A DNA stretch of 64,000 nucleotides from Kandleria vitulina DSM 20405. Lineage in GTDB: Bacteria; Bacillota_I; Bacilli_A; Erysipelotrichales; Coprobacillaceae. The position numbers and the translations under genes were made by a program. Below the pieces are notes generated by a model that had not been told where the DNA came from, searched no databases, and saw only the letters and a program-made list of their open reading frames with translations. The number at the start of each line of letters is the position of its first letter. Position 1 is the stretch's first letter. Positions 18,028-27,997 of the stretch are shown one piece after another. The DNA is taken from contig NZ_JNKN01000004.1 of NCBI RefSeq assembly GCF_000702065.1, forward strand, positions 43,964 through 107,963, in the 5' to 3' direction.

Positions 18028-19218
18028 TTAATCTCTTTCTAATTGATTCAAGATTGATGTACCAATACCAGGATTTTCTACACCAAAGTTTTCAGCAATT
18101 GTAGCACCGATAACACCATAGCTTTCTAATAATCCAAGGTTTCTTGGATTTGTAAGATTTTTAGCATACATGATAAGTGGTACATGTTCTCTTGTATGAT
18201 CTGTTCCTGTCCAAGTTGGATCATTACCGTGATCTGCAGTAATCATGATTAGATCATCATCATTGATATACCCCATTAATTCCTGAAGCTGTTTGTCAAA
18301 TGCTTCAATAGCATCTCCATAGCCAATCGCATTTCTTCTATGTCCATAAACAGCGTCAAAGTCCACTAGATTTACGAAAATAAGACCATTCTGTTGCTGT
18401 TTTGCTAATTCGATTGTTTTATTCATACCATCTTCATTTGAGACTGTATGAATGCCCTTAGTAATTCCTTTATTGACAAAGATATCTGGGATCTTACCAA
18501 CACCATAGACATCAAATCCATTTTCTTTAAGACTGTCTAATACAGTCTTTCCAAATGGTTCTAATGCATAATCATGTCTGTTGGATGTTCTTTTAAATTC
18601 ACCCTTCTTCTTGCCAACAAAAGGTCTAGCGATAACACGACCGACTTTCCATTCATCTCTCATTAGAAGTTCTCTGGCAATTTCGCATGCCTTATATAAT
18701 TCCTCTAAAGGAATGATGTCTTCATTAGCAGCAATCTGGAAAACGGAATCTGCAGATGTATAGACAATCCAATCCCCTGTCTCAATCTGATGTTCTCCCC
18801 AGTCATCAAGGATGACAGTTCCGCTTTCAGCATAGTTACCAACACATTTTCTTCCTGTTTTTTCTTCAAATAAAGAAATAAACTCCTGAGGGAATCCTGT
18901 TTCTGTAAAAGTCTTAAAAGGCTTTTCTACCTTTAATCCCATCATTTCCCAGTGACCAGTCATGGTATCTTTTCCGTTAGAAACTTCTTTTAAGCTAGCT
19001 GTAGTACCCAACTGACAGTTATGAGGATGAATACCTTTAAAATCTCCAAGATTTCCTAATCCAAGACCTTCCATATTGCTGACATGCAAACCGCCTTTTG
19101 CTTCACAGATATGTCCAATTGTATTGGCACCTTTATCTCCAAATCTTTCAGCATCTTCTGCATTGCCAATACCCATAGAGTCACAAACAATGACAAATAT
19201 TCTTTTGTATGGTTTCAT
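18028..19218 (-). CDS. deoB: Phosphopentomutase
   Basis: Interconverts ribose-1-phosphate (or deoxyribose-1-phosphate) and the 5-phosphate, linking nucleoside breakdown to the pentose phosphate pathway; a Mn2+ enzyme of the alkaline phosphatase superfamily. The protein of ~396 residues shows IFVIVCDSMGIG with the metal Asp, GANTIGHI, the catalytic-Thr segment GKDTMTGHWE, the C-terminal metal motif ITADHGNDPTW and HTREHVPLI. The start is the ATG at 19218, with AAGGAG upstream; upstream in-frame codons lie inside xerD. It follows xerD by one base, the same xerD-deoB order as in Bacillus. Confidence 0.96.
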   Translation of the reverse strand: MKPYKRIFVIVCDSMGIGNAEDAERFGDKGANTIGHICEAKGGLHVSNMEGLGLGNLGDFKGIHPHNCQLGTTASLKEVSNGKDTMTGHWEMMGLKVEKPFKTFTETGFPQEFISLFEEKTGRKCVGNYAESGTVILDDWGEHQIETGDWIVYTSADSVFQIAANEDIIPLEELYKACEIARELLMRDEWKVGRVIARPFVGKKKGEFKRTSNRHDYALEPFGKTVLDSLKENGFDVYGVGKIPDIFVNKGITKGIHTVSNEDGMNKTIELAKQQQNGLIFVNLVDFDAVYGHRRNAIGYGDAIEAFDKQLQELMGYINDDDLIMITADHGNDPTWTGTDHTREHVPLIMYAKNLTNPRNLGLLESYGVIGATIAENFGVENPGIGTSILNQLERD

Positions 19219-19219
19219 A

Positions 19220-20113
19220 TTATTCTCCTTCTTTCTTCCTATCTGGAAAAAATCTTTCATAGTCATTTTGTATTTTTTTATTATTAACATGTGTATAAAT
19301 CGTTGTTGTAGAAATATCACTATGTCCTAATAATTCCTGGATGCTACGAAGATCAGCATGTCCTTCAAGCATCGTTGTGGCATAAGTATGTCTTAACTTA
19401 TGGGGAGTAAAATGCGCTTTTACTCCTGCTTTTTTAGCATATTTATTTAATATCTGATAGAAGTTCTCTCTCGTGACAGGTTTCCCTCTTTGCGTTAAAA
19501 ATAAAAGATTCATACCTTCCTTATTAAAAGACCTTCTAGCTTCATACATGTAATCCTTGATAATATCACAAGTCATATCGTCAATTGGAATCAATCGTTC
19601 TTTATCCCCTTTTCCTCTAACAAGAATGTTTCTTGCATGAAGATTGATCTGCTTTACTGTCAGATTAACCATTTCACTTACACGCATGCCCGAATTCAGC
19701 AATAAAGTAATCATGCAGTAATCTCTTTGTCCAACCATCTTATTACGATCAATACAGGATAACAGCTTGCTTGCTTCATTGAGTGACACAGTCTGGGGCA
19801 AAGTTCTTCGCTGTTTAGGAAGATCAAATTGTTCCATGATGTTATGGTCAATGACCTTTTCTTTTAAAAGAAATAAAAAGTATTGTCTTAATGAAATAAT
19901 CTTTCTTTGTATAGATGTCGTTGCATAATGATCATCAAGAAAACAAAGATATTCATTAATATCATCAGCATCAATATCTTTGTTATGTGATTTACGGACA
20001 TGAACAAAGAAATCATCTAGATCTCTAAGATAGTTTTCAACAGTATTCTTGCTTAATCCTTTTTCTACTATCAAATACATTTTATAGTCTTTCAAAGTAT
20101 CTTGTATTTCCAT
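19220..20113 (-). CDS. xerD: Site-specific tyrosine recombinase XerD
   Basis: 297-residue tyrosine recombinase for resolving chromosome dimers at dif. The N-terminal SAM-like DNA-binding domain (1-~95) begins with DTLKDYKMYLIVEKGLSKNT. The catalytic domain shows Arg in NSGMRVSEMV, the beta-hairpin Lys in RGKGDKER, HKLRHTYAT (His-x-x-Arg), LLGHSDISTT and the nucleophile Tyr in TIYTHV. The synteny with deoB supports XerD over XerC. AAGGTGAT precedes the ATG. No phage genes adjoin it, so it is the chromosomal enzyme, not an element integrase. Confidence 0.93.
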   Translation of the reverse strand: MEIQDTLKDYKMYLIVEKGLSKNTVENYLRDLDDFFVHVRKSHNKDIDADDINEYLCFLDDHYATTSIQRKIISLRQYFLFLLKEKVIDHNIMEQFDLPKQRRTLPQTVSLNEASKLLSCIDRNKMVGQRDYCMITLLLNSGMRVSEMVNLTVKQINLHARNILVRGKGDKERLIPIDDMTCDIIKDYMYEARRSFNKEGMNLLFLTQRGKPVTRENFYQILNKYAKKAGVKAHFTPHKLRHTYATTMLEGHADLRSIQELLGHSDISTTTIYTHVNNKKIQNDYERFFPDRKKEGE

Positions 20114-20134
20114 GTAATCACCTTATTCATTATA

Positions 20135-21322
20135 TCACGAAGATGTCTTTTTTAATAGTGAACTTGCTTTCATCAAATGCGTATTGTTATTCTTGTTAAG
20201 CTGTTTAATAATATCATCAACTTGAACTTCTCTGCTTTCACGATCTGATTTTATTTCAGTGAAGAAAGAAAGCTGCTCATTGATCTGACCTTCTTTTTTT
20301 AGATTATTGATAGATAACCCAATAAGGCGAATAGGCTTATAGTCATAATGTTTTCTTAATAACATCATGGCATAGCTGTAGATTTCTTCATAACTGTTTG
20401 TATAATGATCAATGTTCATCTGCCTATTGATTGATTTAAAATTACTATATTTTAAAGTAATGACAATCGTGTTTGTCAGCAGTCTGCTTTTGATGGCACG
20501 CTGATGTACAGTCATTGCCAATGGTCTAAACTCTTCTTCTAGTGAAGAAAGATCATTAATATCATTTAAAAATGTTGTTGAATTGCTGATGGATTTCAAA
20601 TCATAGTCTTCATAGATGACCTTAGAATCATCTTTTCCATTTGCTTTATAATAATAAAGAAGAGCATGTCTTCCAAGAATGCTTCTTAATGTCTGATAAT
20701 TATCATAGTTGGCAACATCGCCAATAGTTTGTATGCCAGCTTCTTTTAGATAAGGCGCTGTTTTTTTGCCAATACCAAACATCTCATCAACTGGCAGTGG
20801 CCAGAGCTTTTCTCTAATATTTGATTTTGTCAGCATCACAATGCCCAATGGTTTTTTCATGTCACTTGCCATCTTTGATAAAAACTTGTTTGGTGAAATA
20901 CCAATAGAACAAGGCAAGTGAATCTGTCTTAAAACTTTATTTTGAATTTCTAATGCTAAATCAGCCGGATGAATATGATGCGTTGTAATGTAGTCGCTCA
21001 TATCAATATATCCTTCATCAATGCTCGCAATTTCCAATTTTTGACTATAGCTCAATAGAATATTAAAGAACTGATGGGATAGCTTTTTATATAGATCATA
21101 ATGTGGCTCTACAATGATAAGATGTTTACATTTTCTTTTTGCTTCATAGACCGGCATGGCAGAATGAATCCCATAGGCACGTGCTTCATAAGAGGCTGTT
21201 GAGCATACACTTCTTTTGCTGTCATGAGCAATGACAATGGGTTTATTAGCTAATTCCGGATGACGCGATATTTCTGCATTGGCAAAGAAAGCATTGAGAT
21301 CTATATGAAATATGACTCGCAT
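20135..21322 (-). CDS. dinB: DNA polymerase IV (Y family)
   Basis: 395-residue translesion polymerase. The catalytic acidic residues lie in FHIDLNAFFANAEI near residue 5 and SIDEGYIDMSDY near 100. The thumb and little-finger regions follow (GIGKKTAPYLKEAGIQTIGDV is a helix-hairpin-helix). No beta-clamp motif of the QLSLF type is obvious, though EQLSFF near residue 360 may serve. The start is the ATG at 21322, with AGGAGG upstream; an upstream extension would cover the recN terminator. It lies between recN and xerD, so damage-linked genes cluster here, but I saw no LexA box. Confidence 0.93.
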   Translation of the reverse strand: MRVIFHIDLNAFFANAEISRHPELANKPIVIAHDSKRSVCSTASYEARAYGIHSAMPVYEAKRKCKHLIIVEPHYDLYKKLSHQFFNILLSYSQKLEIASIDEGYIDMSDYITTHHIHPADLALEIQNKVLRQIHLPCSIGISPNKFLSKMASDMKKPLGIVMLTKSNIREKLWPLPVDEMFGIGKKTAPYLKEAGIQTIGDVANYDNYQTLRSILGRHALLYYYKANGKDDSKVIYEDYDLKSISNSTTFLNDINDLSSLEEEFRPLAMTVHQRAIKSRLLTNTIVITLKYSNFKSINRQMNIDHYTNSYEEIYSYAMMLLRKHYDYKPIRLIGLSINNLKKEGQINEQLSFFTEIKSDRESREVQVDDIIKQLNKNNNTHLMKASSLLKKTSS

Positions 21323-21335
21323 AAAAACTCCTCCT

Positions 21336-21363
21336 AAAAAAGCATATAGGATCACTATATGCT
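21336..21363 (-). terminator. Terminator or attenuator between recN and dinB
   Basis: AGCATATAG (21341-21349) pairs with CTATATGCT (21355-21363), and the - strand T5 run follows directly. The dinB ribosome site comes right after it, so some read-through may feed dinB. Confidence 0.7.
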
Positions 21364-23012
21364 TATCTCTTTAATAATGTACGCGCATTATCCAACGCTT
21401 CTTTTGTAATATGATCACCAGAAAGCATTGTCGCAATTTCATTGATACGTTCTTCTTCATCAAGAAGTTTCGTATTTGAATAAGTCTGTCCATCTTTATC
21501 CTGTTTAAGAATAGAGAAATGATGGGATGCATGTACTGCAACCTGTGGAAGATGGGTAATACAGATAACCTGCTTTTCCTGTGCAAGCTGTTCCATCTTA
21601 GAGCCAATAGCATCAGCGACCTTGCCGCTAACACCGGTATCGACTTCATCAAATATGATAGTATCTAGTGACGAATGTTTTAATGTGATTGTCTTGATGG
21701 CAAGCATCAGCCTTGAAAGCTCCCCTCCACTCGCTGATTCATTAAGTGGAGCAAATGACTGTCCGGTGTTCATTCTGATCATAAAGATGACATCATAGCC
21801 GCCAGCTTTAGTGTATGCTGCTTTTTCAAAGTGTACTTTGAAAGCTGCATGAGGAAGATAAAGATCATCAAGTTCCTTCTTGATATCCTTTTCAAATTGT
21901 TTCGCAGCTTGCTGACGCATATTTTGAAGAAGCATTGCATCTTCTTCTACTTTCTTTTTAGCACTCTTTAATGACTGTTTTAATTTCATCAAGACATCAT
22001 CTCTATTTTTAGCAGTATCAATCTTTTGTTTTAAAGTATCTCTTGCTTCATAGATATCATCTAGACTATAGCCATATTTGTTTTTAAGTCTAGATATTTC
22101 ATAGAGTTCTTCTTGTACTTCATTAAAACGATATTCATCAAATTCATAACGTCCAAAGGTATCAATGATGTGATTATGTACATCCATTAATGAATAGTAA
22201 AGATTATAGAGGTTATTATAATCTTCTTCATATTCATCCATATCCTTGATTTCATCTAATTCATGTAATGTTGCGTCAATCTTTTCAAATGCACCATCTG
22301 ATGAAGAAAGCAGCTGATCAATTGCATGAACATGTGTATGAAGCTGCTCATAGTTCTTTAAGATGTCAGCTTCATTTTCTAGTTCCTGTAAGGACTCTTC
22401 AGTATAGGAGAAATCTTTGATTTCATTATACTGTTTTTCATAATATTCAATCTGTTCATCACTGAATTCTTCTTCTTCAATTCTTCTGATTTCTTTTTCA
22501 ATAGACTTCATTTCTTTATAAGAATGCAAATACTGCTCTTTTAAAGGAAGAATGTCCTTGCCGATATATTCATCTAGAAGAACGATATGATTTTTCAAGG
22601 AAAATAATGATTGCGTCTCAAACTGTGAATGAATATGCAACAAGTAAGGTGCAAGCATCTTAAGTGCTGCATTAGTAAGTGGGCGATAGTTCATCTTGAT
22701 AGTAGATTTACCCTGAGAAGAAATCTCTTTTGTAATGATGATTTCATCATCTACATCCATGCCAAGTTCTGATAAAACATTTGCGATCTTCTCATTGTCA
22801 GTTAGAGAAAACACACCTTCGATTATCGCCTTGTTTTCCCCTTTTCTCACTAATGATGCAGAAGAACGATTTCCACATAATTGTCCTAGTGCATCTACAA
22901 TGATTGATTTACCTGCACCTGTTTCACCTGTCAGTACAGACATGTGATCATCGAAGTCTATTGAGACTTTATCAATAATCACAAATGACTGTATATAAAG
23001 ACTTTTTAGCAT
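21363..23012 (-). CDS. recN: DNA repair protein RecN
   Basis: 549-residue SMC-like ATPase acting early in double-strand break repair. Walker A GETGAGKSI lies near residue 30. Two long coiled-coil arms span the middle (~150-370). The signature SGGELSRLMLAIK and Walker B TIIFDEVDTGVSG follow in the C-terminal third, then the H-loop ITHLPQVA. I chose the ATG at 23012 because the AGAGGTGA site precedes it and overlaps the GTG at 23021. It lies 15 bp after tlyA; the argR gene usually found between them in Bacillus is absent. Confidence 0.95.
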   Translation of the reverse strand: MLKSLYIQSFVIIDKVSIDFDDHMSVLTGETGAGKSIIVDALGQLCGNRSSASLVRKGENKAIIEGVFSLTDNEKIANVLSELGMDVDDEIIITKEISSQGKSTIKMNYRPLTNAALKMLAPYLLHIHSQFETQSLFSLKNHIVLLDEYIGKDILPLKEQYLHSYKEMKSIEKEIRRIEEEEFSDEQIEYYEKQYNEIKDFSYTEESLQELENEADILKNYEQLHTHVHAIDQLLSSSDGAFEKIDATLHELDEIKDMDEYEEDYNNLYNLYYSLMDVHNHIIDTFGRYEFDEYRFNEVQEELYEISRLKNKYGYSLDDIYEARDTLKQKIDTAKNRDDVLMKLKQSLKSAKKKVEEDAMLLQNMRQQAAKQFEKDIKKELDDLYLPHAAFKVHFEKAAYTKAGGYDVIFMIRMNTGQSFAPLNESASGGELSRLMLAIKTITLKHSSLDTIIFDEVDTGVSGKVADAIGSKMEQLAQEKQVICITHLPQVAVHASHHFSILKQDKDGQTYSNTKLLDEEERINEIATMLSGDHITKEALDNARTLLKR

Positions 23013-23027
23013 GAATGTCACCTCTTT

Positions 23028-23825
23028 CTAGAAATGATTATGAGCCTGATCAACAATCTCATCAATGTCTATTTTAGCATTTTCTTTATTGTCGAAGAGG
23101 AAATATCCTAAAAATTCGATATTGCCTTCTCCTCCAGTAATTGGAGAATATGTTAAACCTTGTATAGAGAATCCTGATTCATTGGCATAAGAAATGACAT
23201 TTTCAATGACTTTCTTATGAACTTCTGGATCTCTGATGATACCATGTTTACCAACTTCTTCCCTTCCTGCTTCAAACTGCGGTTTGATCAATGCAGCAAC
23301 TTGACCATTTTCTACAATCAAGTCAGCTAAAGCCTTGAAGATATGTGAAAGAGAAATAAACGAAACATCAATGCTGGCAAACTGAATATCTCCTCTTTTA
23401 AAATCTTCTTTTTTTGCATAGCGGAAATTATATTTTTCCATGACTTCTACACGTTCATCATTTCTTAATTTCCATACTAGCTGATTAGTTCCTACATCAA
23501 CCGCATAAACCATCTTAGCGCCATTCTGTAAGGCACAGTCAGTAAAGCCACCAGTAGAGGAACCGATGTCTATCATAATCTTATCATGAAGATCAATAGG
23601 AAAACACTGTAATGCTTTCTCTAATTTCAATCCTCCACGAGAAACGTACTTTAGTTTTTCACCTTTGATAGCTAATTTTGTATCACGTGGAATCTTCATG
23701 CCAGGCTTATCTAGACGATCGTGTTCGTCGTGAACAAGACCGGCCATAATCGCTCTTTTTGCTTTTTCACGTGATTCAAATAATCCTTGTTCTACACAAA
23801 GAATATCAACTCTCTCTTTTTTCAT
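23028..23825 (-). CDS. TlyA-family rRNA 2'-O-methyltransferase
   Basis: 265-residue protein with an N-terminal S4 RNA-binding domain (~1-60: RVDILCVEQGLFESREKAKRAI region) and an FtsJ-like SAM methyltransferase domain with IDIGSSTGGFTDCAL and DVGTNQLVW. The catalytic K-D-K-like residues include IDVSFISL and ALIKPQFE. Mycobacterial TlyA methylates 16S C1409 and 23S C1920; the target here is unknown. It overlaps dxs by 20 bp, with the recN gene after it, matching the Bacillus dxs-yqxC-recN order. Confidence 0.92.
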   Translation of the reverse strand: MKKERVDILCVEQGLFESREKAKRAIMAGLVHDEHDRLDKPGMKIPRDTKLAIKGEKLKYVSRGGLKLEKALQCFPIDLHDKIMIDIGSSTGGFTDCALQNGAKMVYAVDVGTNQLVWKLRNDERVEVMEKYNFRYAKKEDFKRGDIQFASIDVSFISLSHIFKALADLIVENGQVAALIKPQFEAGREEVGKHGIIRDPEVHKKVIENVISYANESGFSIQGLTYSPITGGEGNIEFLGYFLFDNKENAKIDIDEIVDQAHNHF

Positions 23826-25674
23826 TATTTAACTCCTGAATACGTAATTCGACATCATCCATGGATAGCTTTTCTTGCTTAAGAAGATTTTCAATATCTC
23901 CATGAGTCACATAATGTTCACCAATGCCCATAAGAGAAATATTTACATTCAGATGATGTTTAGCATAATGTAAAACAATTGCACTTCCCAATGAACTATT
24001 TACCATGCATGTTTCATACACAATAATATTCTTATCTACAATAGAATTGAGCATCTCTTCATCCATTGGATTAATAAAACGTGCATTGATCAGATCACAA
24101 GATAGATTGTGAGATCTGATTCTTTCTTCAATTTCATTGACATGATCACCATAAGTAATAACGACAGTTTTGGCATCACTATGAATGCGATATTCCCATG
24201 ATCCAATTTCAAGACGTTCATCATTATGCAATGAAGTCTTAGAAATACTGTTTTTAGAATAACGAATAACATAGGGATGATCATGATTATAGTAAGCTGT
24301 ATTAATCATAGCTTCAGCTTCTTTTTGAGAAGAAGGAGCCATCAATATAAGATTTGGAATACCTCTCATAAAGCTAATATCAAATACCCCATGATGAGTA
24401 GAGCCATCGCTTCCTACTAAATCAGAACGATCGATGCCAATAAGACATGGAAGATCCATTCTTGCTACATCATGATTAAGCTGATCATAAGCGCGTTGTG
24501 CGAATGATGAATATATACTTAAGAATGGGAATTTCCCTCCAACAGATAATCCTGCTAAAAATGTCATAGCATGCTCTTCAGCAATACCGACATCAAAGCT
24601 ACGATTTGGATAGGACTTAAAGATATGATTTAATTGACTGCCACTAATCATCGCAGGGGTAATGACACATATGTCATCATGTTTACCCATCATATATTCG
24701 ATATGATTAGCAATCGCTTCACTCCATTTTTGTGAGTGAGTGTTTGTTTTATTTAAAATGCCCTTCTTTAAATCAAAAGGAGGAACACCGTGATAAAGCC
24801 CTATTTTATCCTGTTCAGCACGAGGATAGCCTTTTCCTTTTATAGTTTTAACATGAAGAATAACACTATGATCCAGCTTCTTCGCAGTTGTTAAGGCATT
24901 AATCAATTCTCCCATATCATGCCCATCGACAGGTCCAAGGTAATCAATGCCAAACTGCTGGAACAAGGAATCAATCATGACTCTATGTTTGATTTTATCT
25001 TTAACTTTTTTTGTAGCTTTATAAATTTCCTTACCAGTCTTTGTTTTCATCATAAACTGCGTATAATTATCTTTTACTTCATTATACTGCTTTGAAACAC
25101 GAATATCTGATAAGGCTTTAGAAAGACCACCGACATTTTTTGATATAGACATATCATTATCATTTAAGATAACGATAACTTTCGTATTAGAACTTCCTAA
25201 ATAGTTTAATGCTTCTAAAGATTCACCACTTAATATAGCAGCATCTCCAATGATCGCAATAACCTGAAAATCTTCTTTGTTGAGATCTCTTGCTATCGCA
25301 ATACCAGTAGCACCTGAAATAGAAGTAGATGAATGTCCTGCTTCCCATGGATCATGTTCACTTTCATGGCGACGCTGGAATCCACTTAATCCATTATATT
25401 GTCTTAATGTAGAAAAATCCTTAGCTCTTCCTGTTAATATTTTATGTACATAAGATTGATGTCCTACATCAAAGATAAATTTATCTTTAGGAGAATCAAA
25501 AACATAATGCAAAGCGACAGTTAAATCAGTAATACCCAAATTACTAGAAAAATGCCCTCCTGTTTTTGAGACATTTTCCATAATAAAAGTACGTATATCT
25601 TGAGATAGATGCTCTAGCTCATTGATACTTAACTGCTTAATCTGTTTTGGATTGTCTATCTCTTTGATATTCAT
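23806..25674 (-). CDS. dxs: 1-deoxy-D-xylulose-5-phosphate synthase
   Basis: First enzyme of the MEP isoprenoid pathway, condensing pyruvate and glyceraldehyde-3-phosphate with thiamine diphosphate. It has 622 residues, normal length. The N-terminal domain has HFSSNLGITDLTVALHY, DVGHQSYVHKILTGR and the cofactor motif GDAAILSGESLEALN (the usual GDG is GDA here). The middle domain has the DRSDLVGSDGSTHHG motif (DRAG in most), and the C-terminal transketolase domain follows. It abuts ispA with no gap, so prenyl chain building is co-expressed with precursor supply. Confidence 0.96.
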   Translation of the reverse strand: MNIKEIDNPKQIKQLSINELEHLSQDIRTFIMENVSKTGGHFSSNLGITDLTVALHYVFDSPKDKFIFDVGHQSYVHKILTGRAKDFSTLRQYNGLSGFQRRHESEHDPWEAGHSSTSISGATGIAIARDLNKEDFQVIAIIGDAAILSGESLEALNYLGSSNTKVIVILNDNDMSISKNVGGLSKALSDIRVSKQYNEVKDNYTQFMMKTKTGKEIYKATKKVKDKIKHRVMIDSLFQQFGIDYLGPVDGHDMGELINALTTAKKLDHSVILHVKTIKGKGYPRAEQDKIGLYHGVPPFDLKKGILNKTNTHSQKWSEAIANHIEYMMGKHDDICVITPAMISGSQLNHIFKSYPNRSFDVGIAEEHAMTFLAGLSVGGKFPFLSIYSSFAQRAYDQLNHDVARMDLPCLIGIDRSDLVGSDGSTHHGVFDISFMRGIPNLILMAPSSQKEAEAMINTAYYNHDHPYVIRYSKNSISKTSLHNDERLEIGSWEYRIHSDAKTVVITYGDHVNEIEERIRSHNLSCDLINARFINPMDEEMLNSIVDKNIIVYETCMVNSSLGSAIVLHYAKHHLNVNISLMGIGEHYVTHGDIENLLKQEKLSMDDVELRIQELNNEKRES

Positions 25675-26523
25675 TTATTTCACTCTTTTCATAACTTTTT
25701 CAATAATCTCAATCATTAGTCCATGATTAAGTGTTAAAGCATATATCTTCTCTAGACAGGATTTAAATAGCTTATTGGCATAATCCTGTGACTGTTCAAT
25801 TCCAAGTAGAGTGACATATGTTGATTTGTGATTATCAATATCACTACCTACTGGCTTTCCTAATGTTTCTGTATCACTTGTCACATCAAGAATATCATCC
25901 TGAATCTGGAAAGCTAAACCAATGGTAAAACCTAAATCTTTTAGTGCTGGCACTTCGTTTTTGTTGGCAATAAGTCCAGCTAGAATTAGTGGTGCACTAA
26001 GGAGACATCCAGTTTTATAATGATGAACATCTTCAAGCTCTTTTAAATTTGCCTGATGATCTTCAAAATAAATATCCTGCTGCTGACCATAGATCATCCC
26101 ATTAACACCAGAATGATCATATAGAACTTTCATCATATCTACTTTTAATGACGAATCAATATCCATATTTAATATGACATTCATGCTTTCATTTAATAAG
26201 CCATCACCGGCTAAAATAGCAGTGGCTTCATCAAATTGAATATGACAAGTTGGTCTTCCTCTACGTAAATCATCATTATCCATGCCAGGAAGATCATCAT
26301 GAATCAATGAGTAAGTATGAATCATCTCAATTGCACAGGCAACATCAATGTAGTCATGATAATCTACACCGTAGCTTTTTAACGTATAACAAAATAACAA
26401 TGGTCTTAAACGTTTACCACCAGCCATCAATGAATAAGTCATTGCCTCTTTCACATTGCCATCTTTTAATGAGGACATAACTTCTGTTAATCGTTCATTG
26501 ATTTCATTGATTATTGTATCCAT
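25675..26523 (-). CDS. ispA: Polyprenyl (geranyl/farnesyl) diphosphate synthase
   Basis: 282-residue all-helical prenyltransferase that condenses isopentenyl diphosphate with allylic diphosphates. The first aspartate-rich motif is DDLPGMDNDDLRRGRP near residue 85 and the second is QIQDDILD near 215; both are intact. The residues before the first motif (HTYSLIHDD) fit a short-chain (C10-C15) product. The ATG at 26523 follows a GAAGGTGA site; an ATG at 26538 would put that site inside the gene. It starts one base after xseB. Confidence 0.95.
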   Translation of the reverse strand: MDTIINEINERLTEVMSSLKDGNVKEAMTYSLMAGGKRLRPLLFCYTLKSYGVDYHDYIDVACAIEMIHTYSLIHDDLPGMDNDDLRRGRPTCHIQFDEATAILAGDGLLNESMNVILNMDIDSSLKVDMMKVLYDHSGVNGMIYGQQQDIYFEDHQANLKELEDVHHYKTGCLLSAPLILAGLIANKNEVPALKDLGFTIGLAFQIQDDILDVTSDTETLGKPVGSDIDNHKSTYVTLLGIEQSQDYANKLFKSCLEKIYALTLNHGLMIEIIEKVMKRVK

Positions 26524-26524
26524 A

Positions 26525-26737
26525 TTATTCACCTTCATAGTCTTTTAATTGCTGATCTTCATAGATCTTAGTGACTTGATTTTCAATTGATTTTAGTTTC
26601 GCATCGCAATAGCTTGCAAGCTCTACTCCTTCTTGATAAAGAGCTATGCTGTCATCTAAGGATACTTTATTATTTTCAAGCAAATTGATGATTTCATCAA
26701 GTCTAGCCATTGCTCCTTCATATGTTTTCTTTTCCAT
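26525..26737 (-). CDS. xseB: Exodeoxyribonuclease VII small subunit
   Basis: 70-residue helical protein of normal family length. The conserved core TYEGAMARLDEIINLLENN and SLDDSIALYQEGVELASYC identify it. It binds the large subunit XseA to form ExoVII, which degrades single-stranded DNA. The ATG at 26737 follows AGGTGA; the GTG at 26746 overlaps that site. Spaced 9 bp after xseA. Confidence 0.94.
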   Translation of the reverse strand: MEKKTYEGAMARLDEIINLLENNKVSLDDSIALYQEGVELASYCDAKLKSIENQVTKIYEDQQLKDYEGE

Positions 26738-26746
26738 GTCTTTCAC

Positions 26747-27997
26747 CTACTTTATTTCCGCTTCCACATGACCATCTTTTAATGTCAGTTCAACCTTGTC
26801 TCCTTTAGAAAGCATATTGACTGAATCTACAAGCTTATCATCTTTTTTTACAAGAGCATATCCCCTTGCAAGAGTCTTTAAAGGACTCACAAGATCAAGC
26901 TTTTCAACTTTCTTCATATAAGAAAATTGTTCTTTGGCCATTGTCTGGTTCATGAGATAGCTTAGTGTCTGTAATTTTTTCTTGATGATTGATTGATGTG
27001 AAATCATAAATTTATCATGGAAAGCATCAAGTTTATTTTTATATTGCATCATCTTTAATAGATCATTTTCAATAAGACGATGTGGATCCTTAAAGAAATA
27101 ATGACTTCTTAAATGATTAAGATGCTGACGTTCAATTTCAAGACGTCTTGTTAATAGCGTCTGTAGCTGTACTTTCTTATGTACTACACTTTCTGTAAGT
27201 TCATCGACATGCGGTGTCGCAGCGACAGCTGCAGCCGTAGGCGTAGCACAACGCAAGTCACTGACAAAATCGACAAGCGTAAAGTCTGTTTCATGCCCAA
27301 CACCAGTTATGATTGGTGTCTTAAGTTCATAGATGCAGCGCACTAATGCTTCTTCATTGAAGTTCCACAGATCTTCAATGCTGCCACCTCCACGTACGAG
27401 CAGTATTGTTGAGAAGTTGAGCTGATCAATGCCTTTTAATGTTTCTATGATTTTAATAAATGCCCCTTTTCCTTGTACAGGAATAGGGAAAATGATTATT
27501 CTTGCTGCGGGAAAACGTCCCTTTATTGTTCTAAGTACATCCTGTAAGGCTGCTCCCTGCTTAGCAGAAAGGACTGCAATCCTTTGAGGGATAGTAGGAA
27601 TTGGTTTTTTATGTTCTTCATTAAAAAGGCCTTCACTTGAGAGCTTCTTCTTAAGTTCTTCAAATTGAATAAAAAGGTTTCCTAATCCATCACGTGACAT
27701 TTCACGAATATAGAGCTGATATTGTCCTGTCTTTTCATAGACAGATACATATCCTCTTACAAGTACTTTATCCCCGTTATTGGCATGAAACGCCATCCTT
27801 TTTGCATTAGAAGCAAACATGATGGCGTTTACACTTGCATTTTCATCTTTCAATGTAAAATACATATGTCCGCTTGGATGTGGTCGATAATTAGAGATTT
27901 CTCCTTTAATCATAACATCCTGCAGCTGATAATCACTATCCATTCTTGCTTTAATATATTTATTGAGGGCAAAGACGGATAAATATTTTTCGTCCAT
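26747..27997 (-). CDS. xseA: Exodeoxyribonuclease VII large subunit
   Basis: 416-residue catalytic subunit. An OB-fold domain at ~1-100 includes MIKGEISNYRPHPSGHMYFTLKD. The nuclease domain has LVRGGGSIEDLWNFNEE, TGVGHETDFTLVDFVSDLRCATPTAAA, then a long coiled coil and a C-terminal segment LARGYALVKKDDK. All hallmark motifs are present. It begins at the nusB stop (one-base overlap) and is coupled to xseB. Confidence 0.96.
   Translation of the reverse strand: MDEKYLSVFALNKYIKARMDSDYQLQDVMIKGEISNYRPHPSGHMYFTLKDENASVNAIMFASNAKRMAFHANNGDKVLVRGYVSVYEKTGQYQLYIREMSRDGLGNLFIQFEELKKKLSSEGLFNEEHKKPIPTIPQRIAVLSAKQGAALQDVLRTIKGRFPAARIIIFPIPVQGKGAFIKIIETLKGIDQLNFSTILLVRGGGSIEDLWNFNEEALVRCIYELKTPIITGVGHETDFTLVDFVSDLRCATPTAAAVAATPHVDELTESVVHKKVQLQTLLTRRLEIERQHLNHLRSHYFFKDPHRLIENDLLKMMQYKNKLDAFHDKFMISHQSIIKKKLQTLSYLMNQTMAKEQFSYMKKVEKLDLVSPLKTLARGYALVKKDDKLVDSVNMLSKGDKVELTLKDGHVEAEIK

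Noticed and set aside
19220-20113. Integrase of a mobile element
   Set aside because: The xerD-deoB order and lack of phage or ICE genes point to the chromosomal XerD.
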